Source of the DNA: Thalassovita aquimarina
Lineage (GTDB): Bacteria > Pseudomonadota > Alphaproteobacteria > Rhodobacterales > Rhodobacteraceae
NCBI RefSeq assembly: GCF_018219815.1
Contig: NZ_JADMKU010000004.1
Span: 220,304-284,303 of the forward strand
Reading direction: 5' to 3'
Length of the DNA: 64,000 nucleotides
Shown here: positions 46,780-57,070 of the stretch, in pieces
Numbering within the stretch: position 1 is the stretch's first letter
Layout of the letters: the number at the start of each line of letters is the position of its first letter
Notes under the pieces: generated by a model
What the model was told of the DNA's origin: nothing
Database searches by the model: none
The model's input: the letters and a program-made list of their open reading frames with translations, nothing else
Position numbers and translations under genes: made by a program

Positions 46780-48036
46780 TCAGGGCGACGGCAGTTCGAT
46801 CCAGACCCGCGCCCCGCCCTCCGGCGATTTCTCCATCCCGATGCGGCCACCCATCGCGTCCACATAGGCACGCGCAAGGGTCAGCCCCAACCCGGCGCCG
46901 GAAATTTCGCCATGCTTGTGCATCAGCCGCTCGAACGGTTCAAAGACCCGGTTCTGATCGGACGCATCAAGCCCGGGACCATTGTCATCGACCCGGATCC
47001 GGCATGCGCCATTGCTGATCTCGGCAGAAACGCGCACTTCGCATTCCGTACCGGCATATTTGGCGGCATTTTCGAACACCAGCGCCAACGCCCGGATCAA
47101 AAGGTCGCTGTTGCCACGCAAGGTCAAGTTTTCGGGAACCTGGATCTTGTACTTGATCGAGTGTTCTGAATAGAGCCGTTCGTTACGCTGCCGGGCCAAA
47201 TCCAGCACATCGAGAAGATGGACGGGCTCGATTGTCGAGGCAACCTTGCCGGTGGACACCATCGTCATGTTGGTGGCCTTCTGGGTCAGGCTGATCAGGT
47301 TGATCCCCGCATCCAGGATGAACTTGGCGTATTCCCGGGTCTTGTGGCCGGACGCCCCGTTTTCATCGCCATCCAGCAGTTCCAGCAGTTCCGCATAGCC
47401 GATGATCGTATTGAGCGGCGTGCGGATTTCATGGCTGAGCGTCGACAACACGTCGTTGAGCAACTGGACATTGGATTGGGTCGACTGCAACGCCAGCCGC
47501 AGATCCTCGGTCCGTTCCCGCACCAGCCCTTCGAGGTTGCGGTGCTGGATTTCGAGCTCTTTCAGATTGCGGCGATGCTTTTGCAATTCGTCTTTTTGCG
47601 TAAGGCGCTCGGTAATGTCGGAAACGAAGGCAATGCTGTAGGCGCGGCCATCGGCCTCGATCATGTTGAGCCCGATTTCGATCGGGACATCATATCCTTC
47701 CCGATGCCGCCCGAACAGAACCTGGTTGCCCCCCATCGGCCGGCTTTTCGGAGCAGCTTCGAAACCTTGGCGCAGTTGCACATGACGGTCTCGCAGTTTT
47801 TCGGGCAGAAGGATTTCCAACCGTTTGCCGGTCAACTCCTCGGGCTGGTAGCCGAAGATGCTGCAAAGCGTTTGGTTTGCCCAGATGACGACACCATCCG
47901 TATCGATGATGATGACGCCATTTGGCGACTGTTCCGCGGCCAAAAACACCAGGGTATCGAATTTCACCGCACTGTTTTCCGCCACTCCCGGGCGGTGAGA
48001 GGGGGGCTGCACAGTATTCTCCGAACGCATCGACAT
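46780..48036 (-). CDS. Cytoplasmic PAS-domain sensor histidine kinase
   Basis: 418 residues from the ATG at 48036 (TTG at 48042 and ATG at 48030 are alternatives; TAGGGA lies upstream). There is no membrane segment. One PAS domain (about 28-145: NGVIIIDTDGVVIWANQTLC), a coiled coil (about 145-185), HisKA with His202 in STLSHEIRTPLN, and an ATPase domain (VFENAAKYAG, DDNGPGLD, GAGLGLTLARAY). No response regulator is adjacent. It interrupts the spc operon between rpmD and rplO, on the same strand as the ribosomal genes. Confidence 0.92.
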   Translation of the reverse strand: MSMRSENTVQPPSHRPGVAENSAVKFDTLVFLAAEQSPNGVIIIDTDGVVIWANQTLCSIFGYQPEELTGKRLEILLPEKLRDRHVQLRQGFEAAPKSRPMGGNQVLFGRHREGYDVPIEIGLNMIEADGRAYSIAFVSDITERLTQKDELQKHRRNLKELEIQHRNLEGLVRERTEDLRLALQSTQSNVQLLNDVLSTLSHEIRTPLNTIIGYAELLELLDGDENGASGHKTREYAKFILDAGINLISLTQKATNMTMVSTGKVASTIEPVHLLDVLDLARQRNERLYSEHSIKYKIQVPENLTLRGNSDLLIRALALVFENAAKYAGTECEVRVSAEISNGACRIRVDDNGPGLDASDQNRVFEPFERLMHKHGEISGAGLGLTLARAYVDAMGGRIGMEKSPEGGARVWIELPSP

Positions 48037-48042
48037 TAACAA

Positions 48043-48448
48043 AATCCCTAGAAAAATTGAGCGGCCTCAACTGTAACGCCAAAGCTGGCACTGTTTTTAC
48101 ATGCTCTCAAAACTGTATTTGGGATGTGAGTTAATATGGCAACGCGTGTCCGTCTGCGTCGAAACGATCCTGACATGGCATCGATCGCGTTCGCCGGTGG
48201 TCAGGCCGGCACCAATCCGGCTTCGATCATGAGTTGCCAACCATCGTTGTCTGCCTGGGCGACATGAAAGTTCCGACCATCGCCATTTTCGCTTCCGGCT
48301 CGTTTGAGGCAGTCCCGTCAAGCGTGTGTTTCGCCACCAAAAGGCGATTTTTTGCCGATTTCCACGGTTCCGCCTCAATCTTGCTCAAATCTTGCAGTAC
48401 TCAACCGTTCTTAGATGAAAGGTCCGTCCCGAAACGGGAGAGATACGT
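48043..48448. other. Divergent intergenic region with no gene recognised
   Basis: About 400 bp between the PAS kinase and the GH128-like gene. It should hold both promoters. A 93-codon frame on the minus strand here has no protein-like pattern, and no strong hairpin is visible. AT-rich stretches near 48095-48140 may mark the kinase promoter. Confidence 0.4.
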
Positions 48449-49402
48449 ATGATCGCACTGATACGCAGCCTGGCCTTCCTGCTGGCCTCCCTGATCCTCG
48501 CGCAATCCGCCTTGGCGCAAAAGGCGGGTGTGGGCGCCTGGGAAAATTCCCGCAAAACCACGCTGGAATGGATCGAAAACCGACCCGGACTCGAGTGGTA
48601 TTACAATTGGCGTCCGGATCAGATGTGGCATCGCGGCGGTGTATCCCGGACCGTCGAATTCGTGCCGATGATCCACAATGCGCGCGATGTGAGCAAAAGC
48701 ATCGTCTCCTCCAGCCGTCCAAAGGCGCTTCTGGGCTTCAACGAACCCGATCGCGACAATGGCAGCCATCAGGCGGGCCTTTCGGTCGAACAGGCCATCG
48801 TGTTATGGCCCAAACTCGAACAAAAAGGACTTCGGCTCGGCAGTCCGGCCACCACGCAGGACGAAACGCTCGGCAAGGGGTCCTGGCAGCGCCGCTTCAT
48901 GACCGAGGTTCAGCGCCGCGGTCTGCGTGTCGATTTCATGGCCGTGCATTACTATTCGGAAAACGGCAGCGTGAGCGCCTTCCGGAAATGGCTGCAGGCG
49001 GTGCACCGCGAATACAACCGCCCGATCTGGGTCACCGAATTCGCCTTGATCGACTGGTCCCGCCCCGGCGCCGTCACCTATGAACAGAATGCGAAATTCG
49101 CCCGAGAGGCCATCACCATGATGGATAAGCTGCCATTCGTCGAACGGCACGCTTGGTTCGCTGCCAATCCCTACCCGTGGAACGGAGCCGCACCGCGGAT
49201 CAACCTCGTCGATAACAACATGAATCCCACGCCTGTGGGGATCGCTTTCGACAAGGTTCTGTCAAGCGTCGACACGCGCAAGGCCGCCAGCGTCGCCCAG
49301 ACTTTGGCGACGAAACAGGCCGTTACCCGCTTCAACAGCTCGCAAACCGCCCTGCCCCGCGCCAAGGCCCGTCAATCCCCCGATCTCAGGTCGTCGCGAT
49401 AA
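48449..49402 (+). CDS. Secreted glycoside hydrolase, GH128 / Glyco_hydro_cc-like
   Basis: 317 residues with a signal peptide (LIRSLAFLLASLILAQSALA, cleavage near residue 23). The TIM-barrel catalytic core shows WYYNWRPDQ near residue 50, GFNEPDR (candidate acid/base Glu) near 98, FMAVHYYS near 170 and WVTEFALIDW (candidate nucleophile Glu) near 195; LVDNNMNPTPVG follows. GH128 members cleave beta-1,3-glucans. The C-terminal ~40 residues are a low-complexity tail. It is transcribed against the ribosomal genes, between rpmD and rplO. Confidence 0.85.
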   Translation: MIALIRSLAFLLASLILAQSALAQKAGVGAWENSRKTTLEWIENRPGLEWYYNWRPDQMWHRGGVSRTVEFVPMIHNARDVSKSIVSSSRPKALLGFNEPDRDNGSHQAGLSVEQAIVLWPKLEQKGLRLGSPATTQDETLGKGSWQRRFMTEVQRRGLRVDFMAVHYYSENGSVSAFRKWLQAVHREYNRPIWVTEFALIDWSRPGAVTYEQNAKFAREAITMMDKLPFVERHAWFAANPYPWNGAAPRINLVDNNMNPTPVGIAFDKVLSSVDTRKAASVAQTLATKQAVTRFNSSQTALPRAKARQSPDLRSSR

Positions 49403-49461
49403 TTCCGGACCGACCTGCCGGACAGCCCCCGCCTCGACGGCGATGCTGCAAGCCAACGGAA

Positions 49462-49493
49462 AACGCCCCCGGCCATTGCTGACCGGGGGCGTT
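49462..49493. terminator. Bidirectional terminator between the GH128-like gene and rpmD
   Basis: AACGCCCCCGG / CCGGGGGCGTT with a 10-base loop. The minus strand continues TTCC and the plus strand CTGATTT. It ends the rpmC-to-rpmD transcript 42 bp past rpmD. Confidence 0.75.
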
Positions 49494-49534
49494 CTGATTT
49501 CTACGCCGGGTCTAAACCCTGCGTCGCGTCCGCG

Positions 49535-49723
49535 TTAGTCGCGCTCTTCGATGATTTCGACCAGGTGCGGTATCTTGTTGACCATGCCGCGAACAGACGG
49601 CGTGTCTTCGAGTTCCCGGGTCTTGTGCATCTTGTTCAGGCCCAGACCGATCAGGGTCTGACGCTGAACGGCGGGACGACGGATCGGCGAACCGATCTGC
49701 TTGACAACGATGGTTTTAGCCAT
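49535..49723 (-). CDS. rpmD: 50S ribosomal protein L30
   Basis: 62 residues: [25 protein letters not shown] then [18 protein letters not shown], the L30 consensus. It lies 12 bp after rpsE. It is the last gene of its block; rplO does not follow directly. Confidence 0.98.
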   Translation of the reverse strand: MAKTIVVKQIGSPIRRPAVQRQTLIGLGLNKMHKTRELEDTPSVRGMVNKIPHLVEIIEERD

Positions 49724-49735
49724 GCCGAATTCTCC

Positions 49736-50296
49736 TTACGCTTCCGCTTTGGCGGGGGCTTCATCCTTGCGGAGGATGTCTGCCACCTTCTTGCCGCGAC
49801 GGGCTGCGACCGAACGCGGGCTGGCCTCTTTCTTCAGGCCGTCCAGCGTGGCGCGGATCATGTTATAGGGGTTCTGCGAACCGACCGACTTCGACACCAC
49901 GTCCTTGATGCCCAGCATTTCAAACACGGCACGCATCGGACCACCGGCGATGATCCCGGTACCTTCAGGCGCAGTCCGCATGATGACCTTGCCGGCGCCG
50001 TGGCGGCCTTCCATGTCATGGTGCAGTGTGCGGCCTTCTTTCAGGGCGACGCGGATCATGTTGCGCTTGGCTTGTTCGGTGGCCTTGCGGATGGCCTCGG
50101 GGACCTCTTTCGCTTTACCCTTGCCGAAGCCGACGCGGCCCTTCTGGTCGCCAACAACCACGAGAGCGGCAAAGCCGAAGCGCTTACCACCTTTCACGGT
50201 TTTCGACACACGGTTGATCGCAACCAGGCGATCTGCGAATTCGGGTGCTTCGTCACGGTCGCGACGCTGACCCCGACGGTTATCACGTTCTGCCAT
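49736..50296 (-). CDS. rpsE: 30S ribosomal protein S5
   Basis: 186 residues: the dsRNA-binding N-domain ([22 protein letters not shown] near residue 15), [20 protein letters not shown], and the C-domain [20 protein letters not shown] 116-bp gap separates it from rplR, unusually wide for this operon. Confidence 0.98.
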   Translation of the reverse strand: MAERDNRRGQRRDRDEAPEFADRLVAINRVSKTVKGGKRFGFAALVVVGDQKGRVGFGKGKAKEVPEAIRKATEQAKRNMIRVALKEGRTLHHDMEGRHGAGKVIMRTAPEGTGIIAGGPMRAVFEMLGIKDVVSKSVGSQNPYNMIRATLDGLKKEASPRSVAARRGKKVADILRKDEAPAKAEA

Positions 50297-50412
50297 TAGG
50301 CATTCCTTTTCAAGGTGGCGCTTGCGGCGCCGTTATACTCGATCCCAGTGTCCCGTGCGGACTGCACCGGCCCGGATCATCGGGGGGACGCGAACGTCCC
50401 CCACAGGGTTGC

Positions 50413-50772
50413 TTAGAACTTCAGCCCGCCTTCACGCGCAGCGTCGGCCAGAGCCTTCACCTTGCCGTGGAACAGGAAGCCGCCACGGTCGAAGTAGCAT
50501 TCTTCGACGCCGGCTTTCTTGGCGCGCTCGGCGATTGCCGTGCCTACCTTTGCAGCCGCTTCGACGTTGTTCTTGCCAACCACGCCCAGATCTTTCTCCA
50601 GCGAGGAGGCCGATGCCAGGGTGACGCCTTGAACGTCGTCGATCAGCTGCACGCTGATGTTCTTGTTGGAGCGATGAACCGACAGGCGAAGCTTGCCGAC
50701 GTTCACTTTCCGCTGCTTGTTCCGAACGCGCAGACGGCGCTTCAGGAACAGGGTCCGTTTGCTGTTTGCCAT
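50413..50772 (-). CDS. rplR: 50S ribosomal protein L18
   Basis: 119 residues: the Arg-rich N-terminus ([19 protein letters not shown]), [18 protein letters not shown] and the C-terminal [23 protein letters not shown] signature. It binds 5S rRNA. It lies 11 bp after rplF. Confidence 0.98.
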   Translation of the reverse strand: MANSKRTLFLKRRLRVRNKQRKVNVGKLRLSVHRSNKNISVQLIDDVQGVTLASASSLEKDLGVVGKNNVEAAAKVGTAIAERAKKAGVEECYFDRGGFLFHGKVKALADAAREGGLKF

Positions 50773-50783
50773 TTTGCTCGTCC

Positions 50784-51317
50784 TTACTTCTTCTTGCCTT
50801 CCTTGCGGAAGATATACTCGTCTTTGTACTTGATGCCTTTGCCCTTGTAGGGCTCGGGTTTACGCCATTCGCGGATATTGGCCGCGACCTGGCCGACGAG
50901 CTGCGGATCATCGCCTTCGACAACGATTTCGGTCTGCTTCGGGCAGGTCACGGTCACGCCGTTCGGCACCTCGAAGTTGACTTCGTGCGAATAGCCGAGG
51001 TTCAGCTTCAGGACATTGCCTGCCATCTGAGCCCGGTAACCCACACCGTTGATTTCCAGCTCTTTCTTGAAGCCTTCCGTCACACCTTTGACCATGTTGG
51101 CCACGACGGTGCGCGACATGCCCCATTGCTGACGGGCGCGCTTGGACTTGCCACGCGGGGTCACGGTCACGACATTGTCTTCGACCGCGATGGTGACGTC
51201 GTCGGTGGCGGTGAAGCTCTGGGTCGCTTTCGGACCCTTCACTTCGATGGTCTGACCCGACACAGAGGCGGAAACGCCGCTGGGCAGTTCGACCGGCTTT
51301 TTACCAATACGAGACAT
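50784..51317 (-). CDS. rplF: 50S ribosomal protein L6
   Basis: 177 residues: [36 protein letters not shown] near residue 85, and the C-terminal [24 protein letters not shown]. It lies 12 bp after rpsH. Confidence 0.98.
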   Translation of the reverse strand: MSRIGKKPVELPSGVSASVSGQTIEVKGPKATQSFTATDDVTIAVEDNVVTVTPRGKSKRARQQWGMSRTVVANMVKGVTEGFKKELEINGVGYRAQMAGNVLKLNLGYSHEVNFEVPNGVTVTCPKQTEIVVEGDDPQLVGQVAANIREWRKPEPYKGKGIKYKDEYIFRKEGKKK

Positions 51318-51329
51318 TGCAGACCCTCC

Positions 51330-51722
51330 TTAGAAGACGGTGCAGAGCACTTCGCCGCCAACATTGTTGGAGCGCGCGCTTGCGTCCGACATCACACCTT
51401 TCGGAGTGCTGACAATCGACACGCCCAGGCCCTGACGGACAACGGGGATGTCATTGACGCCCATGTAGACGCGGCGACCGGGCTTCGAAACCCGCTTCAG
51501 TTCGCGAATGACAGGGGTGCCTTCGTAGTATTTCAGGCTGATTTCAAGGGTCGGGTGACCGTTGACATCGGTGCCTTTTTCGTAGCCGCGGATGTAGCCT
51601 TCGTCAGCCAGTACATCCAGAACCCAGCCGCGCAGTTTCGATGCCGGGGTCGACACGGTCGACTTGCCGCGCATCTGTGCGTTGCGGATACGGGTGAGCA
51701 TATCGCCGATAGGATCGTTCAT
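51330..51722 (-). CDS. rpsH: 30S ribosomal protein S8
   Basis: 130 residues: [20 protein letters not shown] at the start, [20 protein letters not shown] near residue 85, and the closing STPKGVMSD...GGEVLCTVF. In E. coli S8 represses the spc operon by binding near rplE; that was not tested here. Confidence 0.98.
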   Translation of the reverse strand: MNDPIGDMLTRIRNAQMRGKSTVSTPASKLRGWVLDVLADEGYIRGYEKGTDVNGHPTLEISLKYYEGTPVIRELKRVSKPGRRVYMGVNDIPVVRQGLGVSIVSTPKGVMSDASARSNNVGGEVLCTVF

Positions 51723-51735
51723 ATCACTCTCTCCC

Positions 51736-52041
51736 TTACCAGCTGGATTTCACCAGACCGGGGATCTGGCCAAACGAGCCCAGTTCCCGCAGCATGATAC
51801 GGCTGACCTTGAGCTTACGGTAGTAAGCGTGGGGACGGCCGGTCAGCTGACAGCGGTTGTGCAGACGGGTAGCCGAGCTGTTGCGCGGCAGTTCAGCAAG
51901 CTTCAGGGACGCGCGGAAACGCTCTTCCATCGGCTTTTCTTTGTCGTTGATGATCTCTTTGAGAGCAGCGCGCTTGGCGGCATAACGGGCCACCAGCTTC
52001 TGACGCTTGTTCTCGCGTTCGACCATGGATTTCTTAGCCAT
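51736..52041 (-). CDS. rpsN: 30S ribosomal protein S14
   Basis: 101 residues, the long zinc-free type (no CxxC pairs). Seen: [41 protein letters not shown] and [22 protein letters not shown]. Confidence 0.98.
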   Translation of the reverse strand: MAKKSMVERENKRQKLVARYAAKRAALKEIINDKEKPMEERFRASLKLAELPRNSSATRLHNRCQLTGRPHAYYRKLKVSRIMLRELGSFGQIPGLVKSSW

Positions 52042-52058
52042 TACTCTATCTCCCCGCG

Positions 52059-52622
52059 TCAGCTGTTGAAGGGCATGTTGAAGTGCTTCAACAGGCTCTT
52101 GGCTTCCGCGTCGGTGTTCGCGGTGGTGGCAATCACGATGTCCATGCCCCAGACTTCATCGACCTTGTCGAAATCGATCTCGGGGAAGACGATGTGCTCT
52201 TTCAGACCGGTGGCGTAGTTGCCACGACCATCGAACGACTTGCCCGAAACGCCGCGGAAGTCGCGGATACGGGGCATTGCGATGGTGATCAGACGGTCCA
52301 GGAATTCGTACATGCGGTCGCCGCGCAGGGTCACTTTCGCACCCATCGGCATACCTTCACGCACGCGGAAACCCGCGATCGAATTCTTGGCGACGGTGGT
52401 CACGGCCTTCTGGCCGGCGATCATCGTCAGGTCCTCGGTCGCCGACTTCGCTTTCTTGCTGTCTTTGACAGCTTCAGCGCCGCAGCCGATGTTCAGGACG
52501 ATCTTGTCCAGACGCGGAATCTGCATGTCGTTCTTGTACCCGAACTCTTCTTTCAGAGCGGCCCGGATGGTGTCGGCATAGAGCGTCTTCAGACGCGGGG
52601 TGTAATTTGCGGTATCAAGCAT
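52059..52622 (-). CDS. rplE: 50S ribosomal protein L5
   Basis: 187 residues: [20 protein letters not shown] near residue 40, [25 protein letters not shown] near 85, and [23 protein letters not shown]. It binds 5S rRNA. Its start overlaps the rplX stop by 8 bases. Confidence 0.98.
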   Translation of the reverse strand: MLDTANYTPRLKTLYADTIRAALKEEFGYKNDMQIPRLDKIVLNIGCGAEAVKDSKKAKSATEDLTMIAGQKAVTTVAKNSIAGFRVREGMPMGAKVTLRGDRMYEFLDRLITIAMPRIRDFRGVSGKSFDGRGNYATGLKEHIVFPEIDFDKVDEVWGMDIVIATTANTDAEAKSLLKHFNMPFNS

Positions 52623-52926
52623 CGATCACGTCCCCCGTGGTCTTGGCGAAACGAACCTTCTTGTCACCTTCCATGCGGAAGCCGACGCGGGTCGCTTTGC
52701 CGTTTGCGTCCAGGAATGCCAGGTTCGACAGAGCGATCGGCATCGCCTTGGGCAGGCGGCCGCCCTGGCTGGTCTGGGTCTGACGGGTGTGGCGGATGGC
52801 CATGTTGATGCCTTCGACCACGGCCTTGCCGGCTTTCGGGTCAACGGATGCGATCACGCCTTCCTTGCCCTTGTCCTTGCCGGCCAGAACGACGACCTTG
52901 TCGCCTTTTTTCAGTTTGGCAGCCAT
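52615..52926 (-). CDS. rplX: 50S ribosomal protein L24
   Basis: 103 residues, KOW-domain protein: [21 protein letters not shown] at the start, [20 protein letters not shown], and [22 protein letters not shown]. It is separated from rplN by one base. Confidence 0.98.
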   Translation of the reverse strand: MAAKLKKGDKVVVLAGKDKGKEGVIASVDPKAGKAVVEGINMAIRHTRQTQTSQGGRLPKAMPIALSNLAFLDANGKATRVGFRMEGDKKVRFAKTTGDVIDA

Positions 52927-52927
52927 C

Positions 52928-53296
52928 TTACAGCACCTCCGGGGCGAGCGAGATGATCTTCATGAAGTTCTTCGCGCGAAGTTCGCGAACAACCGGTCCG
53001 AAGATACGGGTGCCGACCGGTTCGCCCGCGTTATTCAGGATGACGGCGGCGTTGCGGTCAAAACGAATCGAAGTGCCGTCTTCGCGGCGAACTTCTTTGG
53101 CGGTGCGCACGACGACGGCCTTGCGGACGTCACCTTTTTTCACGCGGCCGCGCGGGATGGCTTCTTTGACCGACACCACGATGATGTCGCCGACCGACGC
53201 GTAGCGACGGTGCGAGCCACCCAGAACCTTGATGCACTGAACTCGGCGAGCGCCGGAGTTGTCAGCAACATCCAGATTGGTCTGCATCTGGATCAT
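52928..53296 (-). CDS. rplN: 50S ribosomal protein L14
   Basis: 122 residues: [20 protein letters not shown], the [22 protein letters not shown] stretch and a C-terminal [15 protein letters not shown]. An 80-bp gap follows rpsQ. Confidence 0.98.
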   Translation of the reverse strand: MIQMQTNLDVADNSGARRVQCIKVLGGSHRRYASVGDIIVVSVKEAIPRGRVKKGDVRKAVVVRTAKEVRREDGTSIRFDRNAAVILNNAGEPVGTRIFGPVVRELRAKNFMKIISLAPEVL

Positions 53297-53376
53297 TTGG
53301 TTTCTCCCGACCTTTGGGGGGGCTTGCAGTTGCCCATTCCCCCAGGGTTTCGATTAAAGCTTTGCAAGTCGCCGCC

Positions 53377-53607
53377 TCAGGAGGCGACCACTTCCCAACG
53401 CTTGGTTTTCGACTTCGGCGCACATTCCTGGATACGGACGGTATCGCCGACGTTGAATTGGTTGTTCTCGTCGTGAGCCCGGTATTTCTTGGACTTACGA
53501 ATGGTCTTTTTCAGAACCGGATGAGTGAAGCGGCGCTCGACCAGAACGGTCACGGTCTGAGCATTGGCGTTCGAGGTAACGGTGCCTTGAAGAATACGTT
53601 TGGGCAT
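53377..53607 (-). CDS. rpsQ: 30S ribosomal protein S17
   Basis: 76 residues: [42 protein letters not shown] and [19 protein letters not shown]. It starts 11 bp after rpmC. Confidence 0.98.
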   Translation of the reverse strand: MPKRILQGTVTSNANAQTVTVLVERRFTHPVLKKTIRKSKKYRAHDENNQFNVGDTVRIQECAPKSKTKRWEVVAS

Positions 53608-53618
53608 CAGACAGGTCC

Positions 53619-53819
53619 TTATTCAGCAGCCGCTTGGGCTTTTTGGTTCAACACGGTTTTGACACGGGCGGCGTCACGGCGGACCTGACGCATGCGTGCG
53701 GTGTTTTCCAGCTGACCGGTGGCCTGTTGAAAGCGCAGGTTAAACGCTTCTTTCTTCAGCGAAGCCAGTTCCTCGCGGAGCTGGTCCGGTGTCTTTTCAC
53801 TCAGTTCTTTGGCGTTCAT
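53619..53819 (-). CDS. rpmC: 50S ribosomal protein L29
   Basis: 66 residues: [40 protein letters not shown] and the Arg-rich [12 protein letters not shown]. rplP normally precedes it directly; here rplP is 3.9 kb upstream and rpmC has its own promoter. Confidence 0.98.
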   Translation of the reverse strand: MNAKELSEKTPDQLREELASLKKEAFNLRFQQATGQLENTARMRQVRRDAARVKTVLNQKAQAAAE

Positions 53820-53928
53820 CGCCTTTTCCTTTTCTACTACACCAGAAGGCCCCGAAGGTCACCTTGTGTCCGGTGGATTCAAAAACAAACGCGCGAATCC
53901 CGGTCACCCGGAATCCGCGAGATGCCGC

Positions 53929-53957
53929 TCTATAAAGGCCGGACACCTGGGTGGCAA
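53929..53957 (-). promoter_or_regulatory. Promoter of the rpmC-to-rpmD block
   Basis: Minus strand TTGCCA (53952-53957), exactly 17 bp, TATAGA (53929-53934), about 110 bp upstream of rpmC. The predicted leader includes an imperfect dyad (CGCGGATTCCGG / CCGGGATTCGCG). Confidence 0.65.
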
Positions 53958-54535
53958 GCGAAAGTTATCATATTTCATTGATTGGAAGGCGCGATAGCCG
54001 ATGCACCGCCGTTCCAGATCCGTCCGGTCGTCCGATCCGGCCGCCTGCCCCATGCCAGCGACTGTCCCCCTGCCGGGGCCGATCCGCACTTCCCGGACCA
54101 ATCGGGGAATAATACTTCTTGATACACACCATAATGAATCGGAAATCGTCTTTAAAGAGAGCGCCACAAAGACGGACCCCCATTTAACCCATTGCTTTCC
54201 ATAGGCTTTGAATCTGAATACAATCTATTGGGGCATTTCAACTTGAAACACCGCGCGGACCGCCGCGAAACACCTATACAGATGCGCGTCCCGGGCATCC
54301 TTTAGATACCACTTTTTCCCTTAAAAAACGGGCTCTTGCGGCTGGACTGCCGTTAAAACCCATGACGTCCCGGCCGTCTTCAACAGTATCCCAAAGAAGA
54401 CCTTTTCACCGGAACTCAAAGGCATAGCAACGATATGTGACACCGCTCAGCTTTCCGTTCCCATCGGACCATTCGGAGCCCCCCGTGGTGCGCCCGCCGA
54501 ATGCCCCCCTTCCACACAACTGAAGAACACCGAAA
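53958..54535. other. Intergenic region between the rpmC promoter and the chemoreceptor gene
   Basis: About 580 bp, more AT-rich than its surroundings, with no gene I can support. Short frames on both strands lack protein-like patterns. It must hold the divergent chemoreceptor promoter; no clear -35/-10 pair stands out. Confidence 0.4.
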
Positions 54536-56170
54536 ATGACGCTCAAATTACGACTTTCCCTAACCTTTCTCCTGTTGTCCGCCATGTTCGTGGGTATCGG
54601 CGCCATGGCGCTTTACCAGTTGCACGAAGTAAAGCAGCGCGGTCAGCATATCGTGGACAGCAATGTCGGCACCCTGCGAAACATCGATGCCCTGGCAAAG
54701 CTGCAACAAGACGCTCAGGTCACCATCCGCGACTATCTGCTGATCAAGGACTTCGGCAGACGAAAAGCGATGAAGGATCAACTGGACATGCTGCGCTATC
54801 AGCAGGACCTTCTTGCAAACGACGCATCGGAAGGTGCGGACGAAGAAATGGTCGAGTTCTTGAATACCTATGCCCAGATGAACAGCAAACTCTTCACCGC
54901 CTTCGAGAAGGTGATGGAGGTCGTGTCCTACGGCGGCAGCGACTTGACGATATCTTCGCTGCTACAGGAAGCGACAATGATCCAAGCCGAGTTGGCGGTC
55001 GCCACCGGCGCGATCGCGTCTTCGCAGACCTCGAAGATGGAAAAGGCGCTGGAAGAATCCGAACAGATCTACGACCAGGCCTGGTTCATTGTCGCAGTTC
55101 TGATCGGTGCGGCGATCTTCATCAGCCTGCTGAGCGCTGTGGCCACCCATCGGAAACTCAAGCGCGGCTTCCGGCTGGCCGTTTCGCTGAGCCACGATGT
55201 CGCCAATGGAGATCTGAGCAAAACGGTGGATCACAAGGAAAAAGGCGAGTTCGGCGTTCTTCTGGACAACCTGAACCGAATGGTAGGTGGGCTGCGTGAA
55301 ATCGTGTCTTCGGTCGCGGCCGGGTCCGCCAACGTGTCCGCCGGCGCCGTACAGATGGCGCGCACCTCGGAACAGCTGCAGGAAGCGTCGGCCAACCAGG
55401 CCTCGGCCACCGAAGACGCTTCGAGCTCGGTCGAAGAAATGACCGCCAATGTGGAACAGAATGCCGACGCCACGCAGGAAACCGAGCAAATGGCGCTGAG
55501 CTCTGCCGAAGATGCCCGCAGCAGCGGCGATGCGGTCAGGAGCGCGATGGAATACACCACCAATATCGTAGACCGGATCCAGATCATCCAGGAAATCGCC
55601 CGTCAGACCGATCTGCTGGCCCTGAATGCCGCCGTCGAGGCCGCCCGCGCCGGCGAACACGGTCGCGGCTTCAGCGTCGTGGCGAGCGAGGTGCGCAAAC
55701 TGGCCGAACGCAGCCAGGACGCCGCCAGCGAGATGGGGACGCTGACCAAGGACACGGTCGCGGTGGCCGAAAAGGCGGTCGAGATGCTGGACCGGCTGGT
55801 GCCCAAGATCGAACGCACCGCGCAACTGGTCAGCAACATCGCCAAGGCCAATGGCGAGATTTCGGTCGGCATGGGCCAGATCAACGGCGCGATCACCGAA
55901 CTCGACAGCATCACCCAGGCCAACAACGCGGCTTCCGAGCAAATGTCCGCCACCGCCGAGGAACTGGCGGCCCAGGCCCAGGCGCTGCGCGCGGCGATGG
56001 ATGAATTCACCCTCGAAGCCGAGGGCGACGATGCGGCGGACACCGCCGCAAACGAGGCGCCGGATGACGCGGACGGCCAAGGAAGCGAGCTGATAAAGCT
56101 CGACCTGACCGATGACACGGATGTGGACGATGTCGATTTCACCGCCGCGCCGAAGAAGAACGTCGCCTGA
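54536..56170 (+). CDS. Methyl-accepting chemotaxis protein
   Basis: 544 residues. Two membrane segments (about 8-28 and 182-204) bracket a mostly helical 4HB-type periplasmic sensor. A HAMP domain (about 205-260) leads to the signalling coiled coil, whose hairpin tip is [20 protein letters not shown] near residue 360, with [13 protein letters not shown] after it. The C-terminus ends KKNVA, with no CheR-binding pentapeptide. It sits alone among ribosomal genes, away from any che cluster in view. The ligand is unknown. Confidence 0.95.
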   Translation: MTLKLRLSLTFLLLSAMFVGIGAMALYQLHEVKQRGQHIVDSNVGTLRNIDALAKLQQDAQVTIRDYLLIKDFGRRKAMKDQLDMLRYQQDLLANDASEGADEEMVEFLNTYAQMNSKLFTAFEKVMEVVSYGGSDLTISSLLQEATMIQAELAVATGAIASSQTSKMEKALEESEQIYDQAWFIVAVLIGAAIFISLLSAVATHRKLKRGFRLAVSLSHDVANGDLSKTVDHKEKGEFGVLLDNLNRMVGGLREIVSSVAAGSANVSAGAVQMARTSEQLQEASANQASATEDASSSVEEMTANVEQNADATQETEQMALSSAEDARSSGDAVRSAMEYTTNIVDRIQIIQEIARQTDLLALNAAVEAARAGEHGRGFSVVASEVRKLAERSQDAASEMGTLTKDTVAVAEKAVEMLDRLVPKIERTAQLVSNIAKANGEISVGMGQINGAITELDSITQANNAASEQMSATAEELAAQAQALRAAMDEFTLEAEGDDAADTAANEAPDDADGQGSELIKLDLTDDTDVDDVDFTAAPKKNVA

Positions 56171-56197
56171 ACGCCCCGCGCAAGCAATGCATGACGC

Positions 56198-56233
56198 AAG
56201 CCCCCGCCGTTCCTGACGGCGGGGGTTTCGTTT
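56198..56233 (+). terminator. Terminator of the chemoreceptor gene
   Basis: CCCCCGCCG-TTCCTGA-CGGCGGGGG followed by TTTCGTTT, 30 bp past the stop. Confidence 0.85.
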
Positions 56234-56299
56234 ACCGTCCCTCCGGGCGCGGTCACGGGGCCCCTACCCCTTCGCCACGCCCTGCGCTATGACAACCCC

Positions 56300-56923
56300 A
56301 TGTCTGAGATTGAATCACTCTTCGTGACCCGCCTTTACCGTGCCCGGCTGAATGAATTCGGGCCCGCCGTCGATACAGATGAACTGGAAGCCTCCTGCTA
56401 CTCGATCGCCGAGGATGACGAGGCCGGCCAGGAATGGTGCGAGAAAAACGGTTATCCCGGCTACACCTCCTATGCGTCGCTGACCGATCTGGGCTGGCGT
56501 TTCCCGATCTTCGGCGACGTCATCAAGTCGCTGGACCAGCACGTCGCAGCCTTCGCCAACGACCTGGAATTCGACCTGGGCGACAAGGAACTGGTGCTGG
56601 AAGACCTGTGGATCAACATCCTGCCCGAAGGTGGCACCCATAGCTCGCACCTGCACCCGCATTCGGTGATTTCCGGCACCACCTACGTGTCGATGCCGCA
56701 GGGCACCAGCGCGCTGAAGCTGGAAGACCCGCGGTCCGCCCGGATGATGGCCGCCCCCGCCCGCCGCAAGGACGCGCGGCGCGATCTGCAGACCTTCATC
56801 TACATGAAGCCCGACGTGGGCGACGTATTGTTGTGGGAAAGCTGGCTGCGCCACGAAGTGCCGATGAACATGGCCGAGGAAGACCGGGTTTCGGTAAGCT
56901 TCAATTACAAATGGGGCGAGTGA
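56300..56923 (+). CDS. TIGR02466 family protein, putative 2-oxoglutarate/Fe(II) oxygenase
   Basis: 207 residues. The core pattern LWINILPEGGTHSSHLHPHS near residue 112 supplies an HxH-type metal site. SGTTYVSMPQGTSALKLEDPR, WESWLRHEVPMN (distal His near 190) and RVSVSFNYKW (2-oxoglutarate Arg) complete a double-stranded beta-helix fold. It may hydroxylate a protein or small molecule; the substrate is unknown. It sits 130 bp downstream of the chemoreceptor, past that gene's terminator. Confidence 0.82.
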   Translation: MSEIESLFVTRLYRARLNEFGPAVDTDELEASCYSIAEDDEAGQEWCEKNGYPGYTSYASLTDLGWRFPIFGDVIKSLDQHVAAFANDLEFDLGDKELVLEDLWINILPEGGTHSSHLHPHSVISGTTYVSMPQGTSALKLEDPRSARMMAAPARRKDARRDLQTFIYMKPDVGDVLLWESWLRHEVPMNMAEEDRVSVSFNYKWGE

Positions 56924-56976
56924 ACCGCTGAGGGGCACACCCCGGATCGGAACCGGACGGAACGGCTGACATCTGA

Positions 56977-57052
56977 GTAGGGTGGGGTTTCAGCTCACCA
57001 ATCCCCGTCAGCGTAATTTAGACCGATGTGGTGAAGTGAAACCCCACTCTAC
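56977..57052. repeat. REP-like inverted repeat
   Basis: GTAGGGTGGGGTTTCA (56977-56992) pairs with TGAAACCCCACTCTAC (57037-57052), 15 of 16 bases, plus an inner CACCA/TGGTG match. It lies between two convergent genes. The GTAGGGT core recurs at 61092. Confidence 0.6.
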
Positions 57053-57070
57053 GGTTTGCTTACTGGCGAA

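Noticed and set aside
48097..48378. 93-codon frame on the minus strand in the kinase/GH128 gap
   Set aside because: No protein-like pattern, no ribosome site, and it covers the expected promoter region.
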